A stretch of DNA of 15,816 bases, taken from Candidatus Nitrosopolaris rasttigaisensis (GTDB taxonomy: Archaea; Thermoproteota; Nitrososphaeria; Nitrososphaerales; Nitrososphaeraceae). The translations under genes were made by a program, and so were the position numbers. Location: contig CAKOFP010000323.1 in NCBI GenBank assembly GCA_933226995.1, positions 1-15,816 of the forward strand, given 5' to 3'. Under the pieces are notes generated by a model, which made no database searches, was not told the DNA's origin, and saw only the letters and a program-made list of their open reading frames with translations. Positions 1 through 6,262 of this stretch are shown piece after piece. The first letter of the stretch is position 1. Every line of letters begins with the position of its first letter.

Positions 1-64
1 GCTTCATTTTCCCAGCAGGAATTTCATTTACTTTTGCAACTTCAACAAAGTCATTTTGAGCCAT
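1..64 (-). CDS. Rieske-type [2Fe-2S] ferredoxin, N-terminus only (runs off window)
   Basis: Reading the minus strand from an ATG at 64-62 gives MAQNDFVEVAKVNEIPAGKM and continues off the left edge. The pattern F-V-x-V-A-K-V-x-E-I-P-x-G-K is the usual first strand of small Rieske ferredoxins and of ferredoxin components of ring-hydroxylating oxygenases. The Cys-His cluster motifs that would prove it lie outside the window. A TATA-like box (minus strand CTTAAATA) sits about 27 bp upstream of the ATG, which fits a leaderless archaeal transcript and supports this start. If correct, the product is a soluble electron carrier. The family call rests on about 20 residues only; other small beta-rich proteins cannot be excluded. 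Confidence 0.55.
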   Translation of the reverse strand, partial: MAQNDFVEVAKVNEIPAGKMK

Positions 65-86
65 TAGACATTAAATTGATTGGCAT

Positions 87-95
87 GTATTTAAG
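87..95 (-). promoter_or_regulatory. TATA box of the Rieske-like gene
   Basis: Minus-strand CCCTTAAATAC spans this site, centred about 27 bp before the ATG at 64. This matches the archaeal TBP box position for a leaderless mRNA. The preceding C-rich bases could be part of the TFB-recognition element, which is inference. Confidence 0.5.
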
Positions 96-333
96 GGTAG
101 CAATCAAGATCCGTTTTAACAAAATTACTTTCGGTTAAACGGAATGGCTTGGACGTTAATAGACGAAATTCCGATTGAAGTAAGGAAGATTAATGGAGAT
201 ACGAAGCTCCTCATAAGAACATAGTATCGTTCTTCACTTTTAGAAGCCTGTTTCTGTTCTGGCCGGACTTTATAGTCTTCATTACTCACGGCTAACTAGC
301 CGCTATGCAGTTAATAAACTGGTATTCTAATCC

Positions 334-353
334 GGGTTAGGAATGAATAACCC
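334..353 (-). terminator. Hairpin just downstream of the 362-673 gene
   Basis: GGGTTA (334-339) pairs with TAACCC (348-353) across an 8-nt loop, 9 bp beyond the stop codon of the leftward gene. Read on the minus strand it is preceded by a T-rich stretch (ATATTTT). It may mark the 3' end of that transcript. Archaeal termination depends mainly on T-runs, so the terminator role is tentative. Confidence 0.35.
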
Positions 354-361
354 AAAATATA

Positions 362-673
362 TTAAATCCAAGACCAGCATGGCATACCTCGTATCTTGCA
401 CTGCTTCCTGATAATACTTCTTGCTTTTTCAGCGGCTTCCGCATCATTAGAACTTTTGAGGTATTGGATGATTAGTTCCTCATACAATTTTTTTGCGCGT
501 ACCTCTGTGAATTCCTTATATTTTTTATGCTGTATCGGATTGTTGTGAATAAATGAACTACCATTTTTATCTGAAATCGGCTTGTCCGGAATACCCTTCA
601 TTTCGTTGTATTCTTTTTTACACTCGCTACATCGATGATCAAAAAAATCTGTGTGGACGGTACACCCTGTCAT
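362..673 (-). CDS. Small Cys/His-rich hypothetical protein (103 aa)
   Basis: This is a 103-residue protein with an ATG start and TAA stop. The N-terminus carries C4, H7, H13, C15 and C18, where H-x-C-x2-C resembles a small metal-binding knuckle. Two more Cys (92 and 99) lie at the C-terminus, which ends in a Trp-rich WSWI. The middle is highly charged and predicted helical (roughly residues 48-90, rich in K, E and A). No signal peptide or membrane segment is visible, so it is probably a cytoplasmic metal-binding or nucleic-acid-associated small protein. It is flanked by long gaps, so no operon informs its role. No family is assigned. Base composition and sensible residue usage make it a probable real gene. 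Confidence 0.6.
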   Translation of the reverse strand: MTGCTVHTDFFDHRCSECKKEYNEMKGIPDKPISDKNGSSFIHNNPIQHKKYKEFTEVRAKKLYEELIIQYLKSSNDAEAAEKARSIIRKQCKIRGMPCWSWI

Positions 674-689
674 ATTTGGAATAACCTGT

Positions 690-706
690 GTCGAGATATT
701 ATCGAC
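690..706 (-). promoter_or_regulatory. Inverted repeat upstream of the 362-673 gene
   Basis: GTCGAGATATTATCGAC has arms GTCGA and TCGAC around a 7-nt centre. It lies 17-33 bp upstream of the ATG at 673, where the TATA box or transcription start is expected. A T-rich box (minus strand TTTTTTAATTAG, about 706-717) lies just behind it. It could be an operator for a dimeric repressor; this is inference. Confidence 0.3.
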
Positions 707-1102
707 CTAATTAAAAAACAATACATATTCCGTGATATATCATACAAATCGATGCTGCCTTATACGTTTTGTCTTTAACTAGGGACAAAGATGCAAGGTT
801 ACTCTTCAAATGCATTAATGTATTAGACAGTACAAAATTGTGTTTTATATTTTATAAGTCGAGCCACGCCAATGTTAATTATGGTGATGATAAACAATTT
901 ATTCTGTTCTGAAAGGAAAACTATTCGGGTTAGATATTCGACACGTAGAGGATTTCGTGACGTTGTTCTGTTAGATATTATGCCAGCTATAGGGTACAAC
1001 AAATGATATTGTCAAATCAACAAGAAGGGTAACTCAGGAAATTACTTATCCGTCAATTGTATAGAGATGTGATTTTAAGCCAATTTGTATATGATACTCT
1101 TA

Positions 1103-1115
1103 GACCCCTGGGGTC
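1103..1115. promoter_or_regulatory. Perfect GC-rich palindrome upstream of the DCD-methylase gene
   Basis: GACCCCTGGGGTC has 6-bp perfect arms around a single T. It stands out as GC-rich in very AT-rich DNA, about 85-97 bp before the methylase ATG. It could be a protein-binding site or a recognition site for the methylase itself. No direct evidence exists for either. Confidence 0.3.
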
Positions 1116-1200
1116 AAAGGTATCTATCTATTTTTCAATAAAAGCATCACCAACTTCCGATATTGTTAAATGATTAGGTCAAGCACTCGTAAGTACAATA

Positions 1201-2400
1201 ATGGAGGAAATCCAGCAAACTTCAAGCCTTATAGGTTACGTCTTTGCGTGCACTGAAAAGTCTCAAAAAGAGTGTTTCGAGCGTATGCTTTTTTCAACCA
1301 ATAAACTCTATGAAGATAAGGTCTTGCGTGTTAAAAAGGGTGATCTGCTATTTTTGCTAAACATAGACAGCCATGTTCTCTATGGTGCTTTCCAGGCAAA
1401 ATCCGATGGTGGAATAAATATCAATCCTGAAGCCTGGGGTGGCAAGTATCCATTTCAAGTAGAAGTGGAAAAAAATGGCGAGATAAAGTCTATGAAACAT
1501 GCTGAAAAGATCCTTTCTAAGCTGGGCATTAGTTGGAAAAAAGCCCTCGGAGAGAACAAGACAAAATTACTTTTAGAGTATCTAGACGATCCAAACGGTT
1601 TTTCTTGGAGAGGGATTGTCCCGGAGATGGAAGCAACACAAATTAATGACACACCTCGATTGGAAGCCACAACTTTATGGGACTATCCTAGACAAAGCTA
1701 TGGTAAGACTCGTAAGGGCAATAACAAGTACGCGGGGGTCACCCCGGCCTTCATCGTTTATAACTTGGTAAAACGTTACACAGACCCTAATGACCTTGTA
1801 GTTGATCCCATGGCTGGCAGCGGCACTACTCTCGATGTATGCAAGGAAGAAGGTCGTATGTGTTTTGCCTATGATATTGTTTCAACAAGACCAGATATTA
1901 TTCAAAATGATGCAAGGAAAATCCCACTTTCCAATGAAAGTGTTGATATGATTTTCATTGATTCACCTTATGGTGATAACATAGATTATAACGATCACAT
2001 GGATAACATAGGAAACATCTCGTCAGAAACAGAAAGATTCTATGAAGAGCTAGAGAAAGTAATCGGTGAATCGCATCGTATCTTGAAGTCAGGAAAGGTC
2101 TTAGGATGGCTTATCGGTGATCAGTGGGTAAAGAAAAGATTTACTCCTGTGGGTTTTAATCTCCATCAACGATTGTGTAAATACTTTGATACTGTAGATA
2201 TAATATGTGTAGCGCGCAGAAGTCAGACTTCAAATACAGGGATATGGTACAACAGAGCGCTTCGTTTCAACTTCTATCTACGTGGTTTCAAGTATCTTTT
2301 CATAATGAGAAAGCCCCCATCAGCGGAATTCAAACCACACCAACAATATAGTAGAGTAATTAATTGGGCTCGATACTCGCGAGAAAAAGCAACGCGATAG
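1201..2400 (+). CDS. DCD (EVE/PUA-like) domain fused to a DNA-methylase-like domain
   Basis: This 399-residue protein has two modules. Residues about 11-90 match the DCD (development and cell death) domain pattern: GYVFACT at the start, then ECFERMLF, a conserved core GDLLFLLNIDSHVLYGAF, then DGGININPEAWGGKYPFQV. DCD belongs to the EVE/PUA-like fold, whose members bind modified bases. A linker of about 70 residues follows. Residues about 160-372 form a Rossmann-type methyltransferase with the SAM motif DPMAGSGTT (202-210), an acidic strand end FAYDI (222-226), and the catalytic DSPYGD (254-259) that replaces the (D/N/S)PPY of amino-methylases. The substrate is probably an exocyclic amino group of adenine or cytosine in DNA. 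An RNA substrate (Trm11-like enzymes share the I-then-IV motif order) remains possible. No endonuclease is adjacent, so it looks like an orphan methylase. The ATG start is directly supported by the in-phase DCD beginning. Confidence 0.8.
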   Translation: MEEIQQTSSLIGYVFACTEKSQKECFERMLFSTNKLYEDKVLRVKKGDLLFLLNIDSHVLYGAFQAKSDGGININPEAWGGKYPFQVEVEKNGEIKSMKHAEKILSKLGISWKKALGENKTKLLLEYLDDPNGFSWRGIVPEMEATQINDTPRLEATTLWDYPRQSYGKTRKGNNKYAGVTPAFIVYNLVKRYTDPNDLVVDPMAGSGTTLDVCKEEGRMCFAYDIVSTRPDIIQNDARKIPLSNESVDMIFIDSPYGDNIDYNDHMDNIGNISSETERFYEELEKVIGESHRILKSGKVLGWLIGDQWVKKRFTPVGFNLHQRLCKYFDTVDIICVARRSQTSNTGIWYNRALRFNFYLRGFKYLFIMRKPPSAEFKPHQQYSRVINWARYSREKATR

Positions 2401-2419
2401 GACTTTCCCGTGAACCAGA

Positions 2420-2462
2420 GATATAAAAGTAACTGAATTCATTAATTACAATTTTAGGAGGG
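2420..2462 (+). promoter_or_regulatory. Strong TATA box plus Shine-Dalgarno before the 2464 ATG
   Basis: ATATAAAAG at 2421-2429 is a near-ideal archaeal TATA box. About 27 bp later lies the Shine-Dalgarno AGGAGGG (2456-2462), directly before the ATG at 2464-2466. In a window where most genes look leaderless, a full TATA plus SD pair is conspicuous and marks a once (or still) expressed small gene. Confidence 0.5.
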
Positions 2463-2463
2463 A

Positions 2464-2690
2464 ATGAAACCAAGCAAGGAATGGATATTTAAAAGATTAC
2501 TTCTGAACTGCCGAGTGAAGTCAAAGAAATTCACAAAATGACTTTACGGAATGTACACCAGCAAAACGTTCACTAATGAAACGTAGAACACTTGCAAAGG
2601 GTTTTCGATAATCCTACTAACTCTAGCGGCATCAATATTATCATGATTATTTTTGTTTCGTTTTATCCTAGCACTCTCATATTTGTACTT
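2464..2690 (+). pseudogene. Small gene remnant with frameshift (possibly ChaB-like)
   Basis: From the ATG the frame reads MKPSKEWIFK and then a basic stretch, stopping after 25 codons. A different frame from about 2495 gives protein-like sequence: ITSELPSEVKEIHKM, then LRNVHQQNVH, ending at a TAA near 2574. A later stretch reads LQRVFDNPTNSSG. The E-L-P-x-x-V-K phrase followed by an amphipathic helix faintly recalls ChaB-family small proteins, but the match is too weak to assert. I read this as one small gene broken by at least one frameshift. Alternatives are a genuine 25-residue peptide, or chance coding-like sequence. The good promoter and SD favour a gene. Confidence 0.3.
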
Positions 2691-2852
2691 TTGAGTCTAT
2701 AGAATTGTGTATATTTAGCATAATCATACCGATGTCCCTATCTATTCTTACTCCCAGTTCTATATTCATAGGTCTGCAATGACTAACTAAACCCATTCAC
2801 TATTTCCAATTTAACTAACATCATCCTGCTACCTCGTACTTCTTTTTGCCGT

Positions 2853-2864
2853 AAGTTTTTTTAA
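2853..2864 (+). promoter_or_regulatory. TATA-like box of the universal stress protein gene
   Basis: AAGTTTTTTTAA lies about 25-36 bp before the TTG start at 2889. This is the right spacing for a leaderless archaeal mRNA and supports the TTG start over later in-frame codons. Confidence 0.45.
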
Positions 2865-2888
2865 TCAGATGAATCAAACTAGGAATAG

Positions 2889-3359
2889 TTGTCAGAGGAG
2901 AAGGCAAAGGGACGGTTTCGGAAGATATTAGTTGGAATAGATGGCTCAGAGGCGTCAATTGACGCATCACGTTATGCTAGTGCAATAGCAAAAAAATACA
3001 ACTCTCAACTAATCGCTATATTCGTTCTTCATATGCATGGAATTAGATCTGTATCTTCGACTTTCATTACGGCACCTACTTATGGAGTAGAAGGGTTTGA
3101 AGAGGAAAAAAGGGCAGCTCAGGAATGGTTAGATAAAATTAGAGTAGAAGGTCATGCAGAAGGCATAGACATCGGCACGGAAATTGTTGAAGGTCCCACA
3201 TCTGTAGAGGCTACGATAGTAGACTTTGCTGAACGTGAAGGTACAGATTTGATTGTTATTGGCACCAGAGGAAGAACCGGTTTTAAAAGATTATTGCTTG
3301 GAAGCGTTGCATTGGGTGTTGTAACATACTCGCATTGTCCTGTAATGGTGGTAAAGTAA
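2889..3359 (+). CDS. Universal stress protein (UspA family)
   Basis: This single-domain protein of 156 residues has the usual length for the family. The N-terminal strand KILVGIDGSEAS (about 12-23) contains the Asp that contacts adenine. The C-terminal ATP-binding signature G-x2-G-x9-G-S is complete in GTRGRTGFKRLLLGS, followed by HCPVMVVK at the end. It is therefore expected to be a cytoplasmic, ATP-binding, dimeric stress protein of the MJ0577-like type. The start is TTG at 2889, placed 25-36 bp after a TATA-like box; no earlier in-frame start is supported. It is monocistronic, with long gaps on both sides. The role beyond a general stress response is not visible from the sequence. Confidence 0.93.
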   Translation: MSEEKAKGRFRKILVGIDGSEASIDASRYASAIAKKYNSQLIAIFVLHMHGIRSVSSTFITAPTYGVEGFEEEKRAAQEWLDKIRVEGHAEGIDIGTEIVEGPTSVEATIVDFAEREGTDLIVIGTRGRTGFKRLLLGSVALGVVTYSHCPVMVVK

Positions 3360-3537
3360 ATGGTATATGGTACTAACGTTAGATAGGGCCGTGCTCTGGT
3401 TATACTATATGGACAGAAAGTTACAACATTTCGAGTCATCCGTTTTTAGTAAGTAATGACAACAGTAAAGTGCCGTCGCTTAGGTTACTCTGTTACCTAT
3501 TTTGTTGTTAACAAATCTTCGTGATAATGGGTCTTAA

Positions 3538-3660
3538 TTACAGAATGTTTTCGGTTATTTTAGCAGCTTCGGACTTTAACGCTTTGAGTATTCTGTCATA
3601 TACATACGGTACAGTATTTTGTAGTTGTATTGTCGTTAGATCCAGCAATTGGTGCGTCAA
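3538..3660 (-). CDS. Possible 40-aa protein or gene remnant
   Basis: A minus-strand frame from a TTG at 3660 to a TAA at 3538 encodes 40 residues with a protein-like, amphipathic composition: the middle reads QNTVPYVYDRILKALKSEA and the end is KITENIL. The frame is open for about nine more codons upstream, to a TAG at about 3691. No TATA box lies at the proper distance and no family is recognised. It could be a small helical protein, the tail of a decayed gene, or chance. Confidence 0.22.
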   Translation of the reverse strand: MTHQLLDLTTIQLQNTVPYVYDRILKALKSEAAKITENIL

Positions 3661-3722
3661 ATTTGAATGGCTGATTGCGTTTACCTAGGACCTAGATCGA
3701 TTCTGTGCACTTAAAGTGAACC

Positions 3723-3781
3723 CTCTCATATCGATATAGAAATTCATGTATAATAAACAGACGCTGACTGCTATATGAGAG
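3723..3781. repeat. 9-bp inverted repeat with 41-nt spacer
   Basis: CTCTCATAT at 3723-3731 and ATATGAGAG at 3773-3781 are perfect reverse complements. The spacer contains TATAATAAA and a copy of GACGCT that recurs right after the right arm. This could be the ends of a tiny mobile-element remnant or a long-loop RNA structure; the evidence is weak. Confidence 0.25.
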
Positions 3782-3842
3782 ACGCTAGAGAATATTTGAC
3801 CAAGTGAAGCTTCGTAAGAAGATCCGTACGGTATTTTTAATA

Positions 3843-5249
3843 TTACTTCTTTGCCTCTGTTTGTGCTAAGGAATTTAGTCTAGCAAGTTTTGTTTTGGAA
3901 GCAATATACTGGGTAATATCTTTTTCAGTCGTGACGGCAGGCCTTTCCTTCTTTGCGAAGAATCCGATTATTGTTGGTTCAAAGTTGTGTTTTCGCAGAT
4001 CATCTACAACCAAACTTGCTACGTCTTTTGTTGCAACTACTAGATGACAGCCGTTGGAAGAGGCAGTTGCATTTTCAATTAGCAATTCCTTTGTTGCAAA
4101 CTTGCCGATTTCTTCATACTTCATTGGAAGCTCGTTAATTACAATGTGAGAGTTTGTCAGTTCTGCAAGTTTTCCTATGGCAAAGAAACCTTCTGTGGTA
4201 ACAGGATGAACAGCCGTTATATTCGTATGCTTGTCATATGCCATACCAAAATCAGGACAATATTTTGATATTACTTTTCCAAGTGAAAAGTGCGGTTCAC
4301 TTAGACTTTTTATAGTTTCATCTTTTGCAACAGAAAGAACATCTAACGAAATGCCGTTTTGCTCAAATTTGACTATATTATTATGATCCATTTGTGTTAA
4401 CATGTATAGGCTTAAAGCTGGCATCGCTCCCATTTTATTTGAAAGAATAATTTGCATGCCCTCCTCCACTTGATCGTATCTTGTAGGTAATTCTTTTACA
4501 GTATTTGCAATTGCAGTTGTACCAAAAAAGAGATTGCCAATCTTAATGGAACTGTAGTCTTCCATAGCTATATTATAACGAGAAGTAAATGCATCAAGAT
4601 TTGTTCTAATCTTGTCAAGCATCTGTTCAGTAGGCGCGTCATATACAGGAAACAATTTGAATCCTAATGTGCACCCGAGGAGATTGAGATTTTCCATTCC
4701 GGCCGTCAATGCAATGTTGCTGTGAATTTCAGATTCTGGTCTCTGTGTCGGGTCAGTTATTTGTGTCACAGAGTTATTAGCAGATGTATATCCTACTTTG
4801 TCGCCTCTATGTAACTCTATATAATCTAGCAGTGCAAATTGGGCCTCACGACGGGTTGTCAGAGCCATGGTATTTTTTCTTATGCACACCTTTGAATGAA
4901 AACTGTTGAAGAACTTTTGAACTGCTGCTGAGAGTAATGCCGGATCATCACCTAGAACGGTATGAATGCGAAAGATTGAAAGCGCTCGTTTAATTTCAAC
5001 TTCCTTTTCAATTACAGGATTTTCGAAATTGTATACTCTTCGAGTAAGTTCAGGGATCTTTCCCTCTGTATAATAAAAAGTATCAAACCAGCTAGGTGTT
5101 AACTTTATACTACTTCTTTTAACCTCTTTTAACGCATCTTGTAAGATATAATTGTCTACTTCATTAGAGCAGGTTGGGATCCAGCGTAAGGGATCAAAAC
5201 CAAGTTGTTGATATTCTTCCACTAATCTCCAAAAGTTTTCACTCATCAT
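3843..5249 (-). CDS. SelD-like protein of the PurM (AIR synthase / selenophosphate synthetase) superfamily
   Basis: This 468-residue protein shows the two-half layout of PurM-superfamily enzymes. Residues about 178-250 (NIALTAGMENLNLLGCTLGF, then a KIGNLFFGTTAIAN strand) align by eye with the SelD stretch covering DIYAMGG..GGHS..GLAVTG. Residues 263-275 (EGMQIILSNKMGA) match the LxLTKPLG region. Residues 345-362 and 390-428 match the second half, ending in the typical IIGF strand. Canonical acidic residues appear changed: the DVTG(F/Y)G equivalent reads HPVTTEG (348-354) and the DPQTSGG equivalent reads ENATASSNG (392-400). A Cys at residue 27 could correspond to the SelD N-terminal Cys. An extra N-terminal region of about 170 residues is not assigned. 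It may be an ATP-dependent phosphotransferase with an unknown substrate, or non-catalytic. Two adjacent ATGs (5249 and 5246) are possible starts. It is divergent from the sulfate assimilation genes. Confidence 0.65.
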   Translation of the reverse strand: MMSENFWRLVEEYQQLGFDPLRWIPTCSNEVDNYILQDALKEVKRSSIKLTPSWFDTFYYTEGKIPELTRRVYNFENPVIEKEVEIKRALSIFRIHTVLGDDPALLSAAVQKFFNSFHSKVCIRKNTMALTTRREAQFALLDYIELHRGDKVGYTSANNSVTQITDPTQRPESEIHSNIALTAGMENLNLLGCTLGFKLFPVYDAPTEQMLDKIRTNLDAFTSRYNIAMEDYSSIKIGNLFFGTTAIANTVKELPTRYDQVEEGMQIILSNKMGAMPALSLYMLTQMDHNNIVKFEQNGISLDVLSVAKDETIKSLSEPHFSLGKVISKYCPDFGMAYDKHTNITAVHPVTTEGFFAIGKLAELTNSHIVINELPMKYEEIGKFATKELLIENATASSNGCHLVVATKDVASLVVDDLRKHNFEPTIIGFFAKKERPAVTTEKDITQYIASKTKLARLNSLAQTEAKK

Positions 5250-5275
5250 AAATCACTCGAACAATCACTTAATCC

Positions 5276-5287
5276 TGTTTTATTATA
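5276..5287 (-). promoter_or_regulatory. TATA box of the SelD-like gene
   Basis: Minus-strand TATAATAAAACA lies about 27-38 bp before the ATG pair at 5249/5246, giving a transcription start a few bases upstream of the ATG. It lies in the 261-bp divergent region shared with the sulfate assimilation operon. Confidence 0.45.
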
Positions 5288-5362
5288 CGATTATATAGAA
5301 GTACACTTATTAATAAACGAAACTTCACACGATAATTTAATAAATTTTCAAAAATCAGACTG

Positions 5363-5378
5363 AGATAATAAAATATAC
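5363..5378 (+). promoter_or_regulatory. Candidate TATA element for the cysH-sat operon
   Basis: GATAATAAAATATAC is a strong A/T box on the plus strand. If used, transcription would begin near 5395-5400, which is downstream of the TTG at 5388 and therefore argues against that codon as the start. A second candidate, TTTAAAAC at 5448-5455, would give a leader of about 35 nt to the ATG at 5511. Confidence 0.35.
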
Positions 5379-5510
5379 TAGAATTACTTGTCAAATCTTT
5401 CTTCGAAAAAAATCACTCATGACGTAGAGGAATTCAGGTTTAGTCAATTTAAAACACAAATAATTATAAGCCTACTACGCTTACAATCATCTGTGATAGG
5501 AAAAGAGGCT

Positions 5511-6254
5511 ATGGAATCAAAGCCGACTATTCCTCAGCTGAAGCAAATTGCACTGCAGATGGAAAATAAGTCTGCGCAAGAAGTCTTACGATGGGCGGTG
5601 GATACTTACGGATTAAGGATCGGCCTAGCATCAAGTTTCGGTCCCGAAGATGTTGTTCTCATTGATATTATGATGAAGATTAACAAAGAGAAAACTAGAG
5701 TTTTCACCCTGGATACGGGGCGGCTAAATCAGGAAACTTATGATTTAATGGATACAATTCGCAAGAAATACGCTATTCAGATTGAAGTATTTTTTCCGGA
5801 GCAGAAAGAGGTTGAACAGATGGTTCAAATAAAAGGCATGAACCTAATGTATGAAAGCGTCGAAAATAGAAAACTTTGCTGTGAAATTAGAAAAGTACAC
5901 CCTCTTAACAGGGCGTTAAGTAAACTCGACGGTTGGATTTCAGGTTTAAGAAGAGAGCAAGCAATTACAAGAACCCACATTCAGAAGGTAGAAATTGATT
6001 CTTCCCATGACAACATCGTTAAAGTCAATCCAGTGGCAGATTGGACTAATGAAATGGTCTGGGATTATATTCATAAAAATAACGTTCCTTACAATAAGCT
6101 GCACGATATTGGCTATATGAGTATCGGCTGCGAGCCATGTACAAGAGCAGTCCATCCTAATGAGGATCCCAGGTCTGGAAGATGGTGGTGGGAAACTGGT
6201 ACTCATAAAGAATGTGGACTACATTGGGACGATAGTAAACAATCCAAAAAATAG
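5511..6254 (+). CDS. cysH: Assimilatory APS reductase ([4Fe-4S] CysH type)
   Basis: From the ATG at 5511 the protein has 247 residues, the usual size of prokaryotic CysH. It contains the nucleotide-binding SSFGPED motif (about 41-47), LDTGRL (about 67-72), the paired cysteines in RKLCCEIRK (123-124), a second pair in GCEPC (207-210), and the catalytic ECGLH near the C-terminus (Cys 235). The CC plus CxxC set is the signature of iron-sulfur enzymes that reduce adenylyl sulfate (APS) to sulfite and AMP. Enzymes without it use PAPS. The frame is open upstream to a TTG at 5388, which would add 41 residues, but that extension looks non-conserved and lies upstream of the best promoter-derived start, so I prefer the ATG. 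It lies 8 bp before the ATP sulfurylase gene, so the two are co-transcribed. Confidence 0.9.
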   Translation: MESKPTIPQLKQIALQMENKSAQEVLRWAVDTYGLRIGLASSFGPEDVVLIDIMMKINKEKTRVFTLDTGRLNQETYDLMDTIRKKYAIQIEVFFPEQKEVEQMVQIKGMNLMYESVENRKLCCEIRKVHPLNRALSKLDGWISGLRREQAITRTHIQKVEIDSSHDNIVKVNPVADWTNEMVWDYIHKNNVPYNKLHDIGYMSIGCEPCTRAVHPNEDPRSGRWWWETGTHKECGLHWDDSKQSKK

Positions 6255-6262
6255 GGAATATT

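Larger units (their letters stand above)
65..361. other. Intergenic region with short inverted repeats
   Basis: No convincing gene lies here. It contains the promoter of the leftward Rieske-like gene, an interrupted inverted repeat CCGTTT (111-116) with AAACGG (137-142), a tight palindrome CGGCTAACTAGCCG (289-302), and a hairpin next to the end of the following gene. A 26-codon ATG reading frame at 144-224 exists but has no supporting promoter or recognised similarity. Confidence 0.5.
674..1200. other. Gene-poor intergenic region between divergent genes
   Basis: No reading frame of note was found on either strand. It must contain the promoters of the leftward small gene and of the rightward DCD-methylase. 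Visible structure is a 10-bp direct repeat GTTAGATATT at 929-938 and 970-979, and a perfect 13-bp palindrome at 1103-1115. A weak TATA-like stretch (TATTGTTAAATG, 1161-1172) lies about 30-40 bp before the methylase ATG. Confidence 0.45.
2401..2888. other. Intergenic region holding a decayed small gene and the uspA-like promoter
   Basis: Apart from the small frameshifted gene at 2464-2690, the remainder (about 2691-2850) shows no usable reading frame. It is AT-rich and non-repetitive. The last 40 bp hold the promoter of the universal stress protein gene. Confidence 0.45.
3360..3842. other. Long gap between convergent genes with an inverted repeat
   Basis: The gap separates two convergent genes, so no promoter is required here. 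It nevertheless contains an inverted repeat CTCTCATAT (3723-3731) / ATATGAGAG (3773-3781) with a 41-nt spacer, and a short protein-like minus frame at 3538-3660. Otherwise no gene, RNA gene or terminator was recognised. Confidence 0.4.

Noticed and set aside
144..224. 26-codon ATG frame (MAWTLIDEIPIEVRKI...)
   Set aside because: Residue use is plausible, but there is no TATA box or ribosome site at a sensible distance and no known relative.
3152..3439. 95-codon minus frame overlapping the universal stress protein gene
   Set aside because: It lies antisense to a clear UspA gene, with composition explained by that gene's codons.
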